Below are positions 16,125-19,238 of a DNA stretch of 19,238 nt, piece after piece (the stretch's first letter is position 1; each line of letters starts with the position of its first letter). The notes under the pieces were generated by a model, which saw only the letters and a list, made by a program, of their open reading frames with translations, did no database searches and was not told the DNA's origin. The stretch lies in NCBI RefSeq assembly GCF_910588395.1, contig NZ_CAJUPA010000039.1:1-19238 (forward strand). Reading direction: 5' to 3'. The stretch is from an uncultured Faecalibaculum sp. GTDB taxonomy: Bacteria > Bacillota_I > Bacilli_A > Erysipelotrichales > Erysipelotrichaceae. Both the position numbers and the translations under genes were made by a program.

Positions 16125-16475
16125 ATGAAAACTCTTAAGAAGGTGCTTCTCAGTAGTATGTTGGCAATTTCCGGAATGGGCATTATGCCGATTGCAGCGG
16201 CTGATGATAGTTCAATGATTGTGCCACACAATGTCGAAACCTGGTATGGAGAAAACGCTGGGACTGTACAGGGCTATTATGTTAAGGTCGCTGCAACGAT
16301 GACCTATGCAAATGGTAACTGGAGCTGCAGAGGATGGCTTCTGGATGCCAGCAGTTCTGCAGTAAGCGTTACAGGGGCCCTTATGACACCTGGAAGCAAT
16401 ATTGTCAGTGTGTATATTAGTATTAACGGGGTTCCTACACACAGTTGCATTTGGGTAACTGTCAGTCCCAGATGA
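16125..16475 (+). CDS. Small secreted protein of unknown function
   Basis: I do not recognise this 116-residue protein. It has a Sec signal peptide (KTLKK, hydrophobic core to about residue 24, cleavage likely after PIAAA, before Asp27). The mature part of about 90 residues is rich in Ser, Thr, Val, Tyr and Gly, alternates hydrophobic and polar residues like a beta sandwich, and has exactly two cysteines, Cys68 (NWSCRGW) and Cys108 (THSCIW), likely a disulfide. AAAGGAGAG 6 bases upstream fixes the ATG; in-frame sequence before it is only the permease tail region. It lies 62 bases after the permease and before a strong hairpin, an arrangement favouring high expression. It may be an exported effector, bacteriocin-like protein or sensor accessory; its sequence does not match lactococcin 972 motifs. 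Confidence 0.75.
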   Translation: MKTLKKVLLSSMLAISGMGIMPIAAADDSSMIVPHNVETWYGENAGTVQGYYVKVAATMTYANGNWSCRGWLLDASSSAVSVTGALMTPGSNIVSVYISINGVPTHSCIWVTVSPR

Positions 16476-16523
16476 GTTTCATGAATTCAATTATTTGAAT
16501 GTATATGATTAAATAGCCTAATA

Positions 16524-16567
16524 AATGAATGACAGGGGCAGATATTTTGATGACCCTGTCATTCATT
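16524..16567 (+). repeat. 14-bp perfect stem-loop after the secreted protein gene
   Basis: AATGAATGACAGGG (16524-16537) pairs perfectly with CCCTGTCATTCATT (16554-16567), with a 16-base loop. There is no T tract. It ends 13 bases before the ribosome site of the lipoprotein gene, so it could stabilise the upstream mRNA or damp expression of the lipoprotein. A smaller AT-rich dyad, ATTCAA and TTGAAT, is nearby at 16485-16500. Confidence 0.6.
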
Positions 16568-16594
16568 AGCTGGAAGATACAGGGAGATATCTGT

Positions 16595-17197
16595 ATGAAC
16601 AGATGGAGTGCTGTGTTTGTCCAGCGAACCGTCATGATGTTGACAGCTATCGCATTGTTGTCCGGCTGTGCCTCGGGGACCGGCAGCAAACTGAATCAGG
16701 AGTCCTCTGTTGTCCTGTCTTTCGATGAAATGGCTGAACAGGCTGCCCGCATGCAGGGACGGTCAGAAGCGGAAATCCGGCAGGAGTGCAGAGAAGCAGG
16801 AATATCGGAGACGACGGACTGTATCCGGTTGATGATTCCGGTCCCTTCCATGGAAGAATACAGCCCAAGGGGCATTCACGTGTATTGCCAGGGATCTGAT
16901 CAGAATGATTCGATGGCTTGTGATCATATTGTGACGGCTGCTTTGGACAGACAGGATGCTGATGGAGGAGCTTCCAGAGAGTTTGCCGGGAACGTGTATC
17001 TGAATCTGATTGATGTGCAGACAATTGACTGGAGCGTGAATGGTGATTTCTACAGCCATGGAACTACGACAGCTTTTCCCGGTGACAGCCTGGATCCAGA
17101 GAAATCAACATCCATCGCTCTGGAGGTCTCCTCATCCTCCGGCTATATTGGGTATTACAATGAAAGCGGACGATATTATCTAGGGAATGAGGAATAG
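16595..17197 (+). CDS. Lipoprotein of unknown function
   Basis: Unrecognised 200-residue lipoprotein. A basic start (MNRWSAVFVQR), hydrophobic core and lipobox LSGC with Cys25 mark export and lipid attachment. Residues 40-70 look helical (DEMAEQAARMQGRSEAEIRQ), and the rest is mostly beta-like, ending GYIGYYNESGRYYLGNEE. Four further cysteines (65, 76, 98, 109) could make two disulfides. AGGGAG at 16581-16586 supports the ATG at 16595; the longer in-frame ORF from 16529 runs through the hairpin. It stands between the secreted protein and the second regulator/kinase pair. It may be an immunity or accessory binding protein for the ABC system; this rests on position only. Confidence 0.75.
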   Translation: MNRWSAVFVQRTVMMLTAIALLSGCASGTGSKLNQESSVVLSFDEMAEQAARMQGRSEAEIRQECREAGISETTDCIRLMIPVPSMEEYSPRGIHVYCQGSDQNDSMACDHIVTAALDRQDADGGASREFAGNVYLNLIDVQTIDWSVNGDFYSHGTTTAFPGDSLDPEKSTSIALEVSSSSGYIGYYNESGRYYLGNEE

Positions 17198-17237
17198 TCT
17201 GGTCTTCTGATCTTGGATACAATCACCATAAAACTTG

Positions 17238-17289
17238 AGCTGCTGTTTTTTCATTCTGCTCTGGGATGGAATAATCTGGCAGCTTTTTT
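17238..17289 (+). terminator. Probable terminator after the lipoprotein gene, with competing pairings
   Basis: AGCTGC (17238-17243) pairs with GCAGCT (17279-17284), followed directly by six T (17284-17289). The loop is long, so confidence is moderate. The same right arm, CTGGCAGC (17276-17283), also pairs perfectly with GCTGCCAG (17316-17323), and AATCTGG (17273-17279) pairs with CCAGATT (17304-17310), so alternative folds exclude one another. Confidence 0.45.
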
Positions 17290-17333
17290 CCTGGCCTGAA
17301 GGTCCAGATTAATAGGCTGCCAGCTGACAATTT

Positions 17334-17389
17334 GAATCAATTTAGCTCTATTGAGTCAATCGATTGAATTGATTTGCTGAAATTGATTC
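17334..17389. repeat. Nested palindromes with AATTGATT/AATCAATT boxes
   Basis: GAATCAATTT (17334-17343) and AAATTGATTC (17380-17389) form a perfect 10-bp inverted repeat. Between them lies the perfect 12-bp palindrome TCAATCGATTGA (17356-17367), followed by ATTGATT. Repeated boxes of this sort suggest a protein-binding region or a cruciform. Confidence 0.55.
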
Positions 17390-17423
17390 ATCTTAATCAT
17401 TGGAATCAGACCACTTCAGACAC

Positions 17424-17468
17424 ATTGATATGGCGGGTTTCCCAAATCGGTAAACCTGCCATATCAAT
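17424..17468. repeat. 17-bp inverted repeat upstream of response regulator 2
   Basis: ATTGATATGGCGGGTTT (17424-17440) pairs with AAACCTGCCATATCAAT (17452-17468) with one G.U position and an 11-base loop. No T tract follows on either strand, so it is not a terminator. It carries GATATGGC/GCCATATC half-sites that resemble GATATGACC/GGTCATATC ahead of the first regulator gene. Confidence 0.65.
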
Positions 17469-17482
17469 GAAACAGGATCTTC

Positions 17483-17511
17483 TCTACAAAAGGGCCATTG
17501 ATTGTTATAGT
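17483..17511 (+). promoter_or_regulatory. Candidate promoter of response regulator 2
   Basis: TCTACA (17483-17488) and TATAGT (17506-17511) are 17 bases apart. The predicted transcription start falls at about 17517-17519, on the start codon itself, so the message may be leaderless. Confidence 0.4.
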
Positions 17512-17517
17512 TTATTT

Positions 17518-18165
17518 ATGAAAATTCTGGTTATAGAAGACAATTTCGAATTTGCACTTGGATTACGACACATTCTTACAGAACATCAGGTCGATATCTG
17601 CTGTACGCTGCAGCAGGCAGAAAACGAGAACCTTAAGTCCTATGACATCTTCATTGTTGATCTGAACCTTCCTGACGGAAATGGTCTGGATATCATTCAG
17701 TACATCCGGGAATTCACTGGGCATCCGATTCTGATCATCAGCGGTTGCAATGAGGAATCAACCATTATTGAGGGATATCGGAAAGGAATTGATGATTATA
17801 TCGTAAAACCGATCCTGCCAAATATACTTCAGGAGAAAATAAATGCTATTGGCCGAAACCGGGGACTTCAGAATACATCCATTGTGTTTCAGGGGACTTA
17901 TTGTCTGGATGTGGAAAAAAGAACAATCAATGACCTGCCTTTGACAGGAACGGAAACGGCTATTCTTCGATCCCTGTTCCTGAGTGACTCCAATTATATT
18001 TCCTATGACTGCCTGACTCGAAATCTTTCCAGAGAATTCCCTGTCTCTTCGCTGAGCAGTCGGATGACAGAACTGAAAAAGAAGATTTCTGAAATTGGCC
18101 TGTGCATTACTGGGAGAAAGAATACAGGTTACAGCCTGGAAAGAGTGAACAATGAATCATCTTAG
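17518..18165 (+). CDS. OmpR-family response regulator (module 2)
   Basis: Second response regulator, 215 residues, a clear paralogue of the one at 11332: same phospho-acceptor Asp48 (FIVDLNLPDGNG), Ser75 and Lys97 (IVKP) positions, and a closely similar end, SSRMTELKKKI then ITGRKNTGYSLERV, against SSRLSTLKKKL and ITGRRNTGYQLEGL in the first. It is visibly more AT-rich than its paralogue. The receiver domain starts exactly at MKILVIEDN, so I choose ATG 17518 although no ribosome site precedes it; the frame is open further upstream to 17374 through inverted repeats, including an ATG at 17467, also without a ribosome site. The end overlaps the kinase gene by 14 bases. Confidence 0.87.
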   Translation: MKILVIEDNFEFALGLRHILTEHQVDICCTLQQAENENLKSYDIFIVDLNLPDGNGLDIIQYIREFTGHPILIISGCNEESTIIEGYRKGIDDYIVKPILPNILQEKINAIGRNRGLQNTSIVFQGTYCLDVEKRTINDLPLTGTETAILRSLFLSDSNYISYDCLTRNLSREFPVSSLSSRMTELKKKISEIGLCITGRKNTGYSLERVNNESS

Positions 18166-19057
18166 AAGTCTGGCTGTTGTCATGGATGTCATTGTGCTGG
18201 CTGTTGGACTTGTGTGTCTGAATGAACCGGGAATACAGACTCGGAATTTATGGACATCAGGTTCTCTCAAGGCACTGCTTATTGTGTTTGTGCTGTCCAT
18301 GCTCCTGCATATCTGTATGGTTTTCACGGAGAAAACACGGAACAGAGAAATTGAAAATAAACAAATTCTGCAGGAACAGAGAATCAGAGAATTGCAGGCC
18401 CATCTGCGGCTGCAGAAAGAAACGGAAGAGTACCGGAAACAATCCTGTGAAAATGTGGCACATCAGATGAAGACACAGCTGAGCACAGCTCTTTTGTATA
18501 CCGGCGGATGTCCGCAGGCAGGCAAACTGCAGGAATCGCTGCAGAATGCATTTGCGATCGCAGACAGTTTCATTGCTGCTTCTTCCTGTCTTCCATCTGC
18601 AGCGGAATATCACTACCAGATAGCAAGAATTGATCAGATTCTGCAGGATGCTGTTTTGCAGCTTGCGGAATTTGCTGATCAGAAACATATCTCACTTGTC
18701 CTTGAGAATCTGGATCCGGTGGAAATCGCTGTGGATCAAAACAGTCTGCTGCAGGCTTTCAAGACTTTGATTGAAAATTCCATACAGAATTGCCCAGTCA
18801 GAACTGATATACATGTGTCAGGGAAAGTATCCGGAAACAGATACGTGATTCGTTTTCTGAATCCGGGTCATCTCACACAGGGTATGTCCAAACGATATTC
18901 CAGCACCGGCTCCGGGCATTATGGAATTGGCCTTTCCATGGCTCAGCAAATTGTCATGCGCCATTTCGGTGAAATAACCATCAATCAGGTCTCAGATCAG
19001 GTTGAAATCCGGATCAGTCTTCTGATCCACAAACTGGAAAATTTGAATCGGGAATGA
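18152..19057 (+). CDS. Intramembrane-type sensor histidine kinase (module 2)
   Basis: Partner kinase of the overlapping regulator, 301 residues. Two membrane helices (about 7-24 and 40-58) are joined by an outer loop of only about 15 residues, so the kinase probably senses within the membrane or through a partner protein, as BceS-type kinases do with their ABC transporter. A coiled stretch (60-98) precedes the phospho-acceptor His104 (ENVAHQMKTQL). The N box has Asn209 (TLIENSIQN) and the G2 box is GHYGIGL (255-261). As in the first kinase, the DxGxG G1 box is not visible (place reads RFLNPGH). GGAAAGAG precedes the ATG. The downstream ABC gene that might have been its partner is broken. Confidence 0.88.
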   Translation: MNHLRSLAVVMDVIVLAVGLVCLNEPGIQTRNLWTSGSLKALLIVFVLSMLLHICMVFTEKTRNREIENKQILQEQRIRELQAHLRLQKETEEYRKQSCENVAHQMKTQLSTALLYTGGCPQAGKLQESLQNAFAIADSFIAASSCLPSAAEYHYQIARIDQILQDAVLQLAEFADQKHISLVLENLDPVEIAVDQNSLLQAFKTLIENSIQNCPVRTDIHVSGKVSGNRYVIRFLNPGHLTQGMSKRYSSTGSGHYGIGLSMAQQIVMRHFGEITINQVSDQVEIRISLLIHKLENLNRE

Positions 19058-19058
19058 A

Positions 19059-19205
19059 ATGAACATAGAGTTGAATAATGTGAGGGTCAAGATCCGAAAA
19101 CTTGGAATTGTACAGGACTGCAGTCTTCATCTTCCGGCAGGCAGCTTTACAGCAATCATTGGACCATGCGGTTCCGGAAAATCAAGGCGCTCTAAACTTT
19201 GGTGA
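19059..19205 (+). pseudogene. Truncated ABC transporter ATP-binding protein
   Basis: Starting one base after the kinase stop codon, this frame encodes MNIELNNVRVKIR, then LPAGSFTAIIGPCGSGKS, an ABC ATPase N-terminus ending in Walker A at residues 35-42. The next residues should be a TLL-type helix but are RRSKLW and a stop at 19203-19205. Homology ends abruptly after 19184. So the gene is cut by an insertion, rearrangement or assembly join, not gradual decay. By position it would have been the transporter of the second two-component module. Confidence 0.75.
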
Positions 19206-19238
19206 GGTTCCGACTCTCACATCCTGTACACTTGGATG
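19185..19238. mobile_element. Possible end of an inserted element or foreign junction
   Basis: Sequence from about 19185 (AGGCGCTCTAAACTTTGGTG...) does not continue the ABC ATPase. A junction inside Walker A with a GG-start fits an insertion-sequence terminus; an A-rich AAAATCAA at 19178-19185 would suit a target duplication, but the other end is outside the window. On the minus strand the segment is open (VQDVRVGTSPKFRAP) up to a TGA at 19184-19182. Could also be a deletion fusion or an assembly error. Confidence 0.35.

Larger units (their letters stand above)
17198..17517. other. 320-base AT-rich intergenic region dense in inverted repeats
   Basis: No gene is seen. The region contains the probable terminator (17238-17289), a nested AATTGATT-type dyad with a 12-bp palindrome (17334-17389), a 17-bp inverted repeat (17424-17468) and the likely promoter of the second regulator (17483-17511). 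Confidence 0.65.

Noticed and set aside
16125..16475. Lactococcin 972 family assignment for the small secreted protein
   Set aside because: Only gene layout is similar; the mature sequence lacks that family's HSATV-like and SNY-type motifs.
17374..17517. 48-residue N-terminal extension of regulator 2
   Set aside because: It runs through inverted repeats, has no ribosome site, and the receiver domain begins exactly at the ATG at 17518.
1..19238. CRISPR array, tRNA or rRNA genes
   Set aside because: No regularly spaced direct repeats and no tRNA or rRNA signature sequences were found by reading both strands.

Overview
The window looks like a chromosomal segment of a low-GC-lineage but compositionally GC-balanced Bacillota bacterium. 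The lineage call is inference: an Erysipelotrichia-like gut Firmicute fits the prfA-prmC pair, the SEC-C zinc-binding N-terminus on methionine aminopeptidase, strong AGGAGG-type ribosome sites and GHKL-type small histidine kinases. No 16S gene or other decisive marker is present, so species is not claimed.

Region 1 (about 1-4662): a minus-strand gene for a membrane-anchored, secreted cell-wall glucosaminidase lies divergent from a plus-strand housekeeping operon prfA-prmC-map (release factor 1, its glutamine methyltransferase, and a SEC-C-extended type I methionine aminopeptidase). That operon ends in a clear intrinsic terminator at 4632-4662.

Region 2 (4610-5396): a 787-base stretch with no intact gene. 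It holds three stem-loops at its left end (one reads as a terminator for minus-strand transcription), the possible remains of a Lys/Glu-rich minus-strand gene, and at its right end a near-consensus promoter followed by a structured leader with a terminator-like hairpin just ahead of the next operon.

Region 3 (5270-11169): one catabolic operon: class III PLP aminotransferase, amino-acid binding lipoprotein, permease, ATPase, a cytidylate-kinase-like protein of unknown role and an iron-containing alcohol dehydrogenase. The last three genes overlap stop-to-start. The logic suggests import of an amino acid, transamination (perhaps at an omega amino group, giving a semialdehyde) and reduction of the aldehyde to a hydroxy acid or alcohol. 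The substrate is unknown.

Region 4 (11110-19238): a signalling and export island. A response regulator and sensor kinase pair is followed by an ABC ATPase and a large two-domain FtsX-type permease, then a 116-residue secreted protein and a 200-residue lipoprotein that I do not recognise. A second, paralogous regulator/kinase pair follows, with the start of a second ABC ATPase that breaks off immediately after its Walker A motif, probably at an inserted element or rearrangement. Bases become visibly more AT-rich towards this end, and the intergenic regions are packed with inverted repeats. A GATATGRC half-site occurs as inverted repeats upstream of both response regulators and may be their shared operator. 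This tandem two-component/ABC island with its two unassigned exported proteins is the best candidate for an undescribed system in the window; an antimicrobial-peptide detoxification or peptide export/immunity role is the most natural guess.
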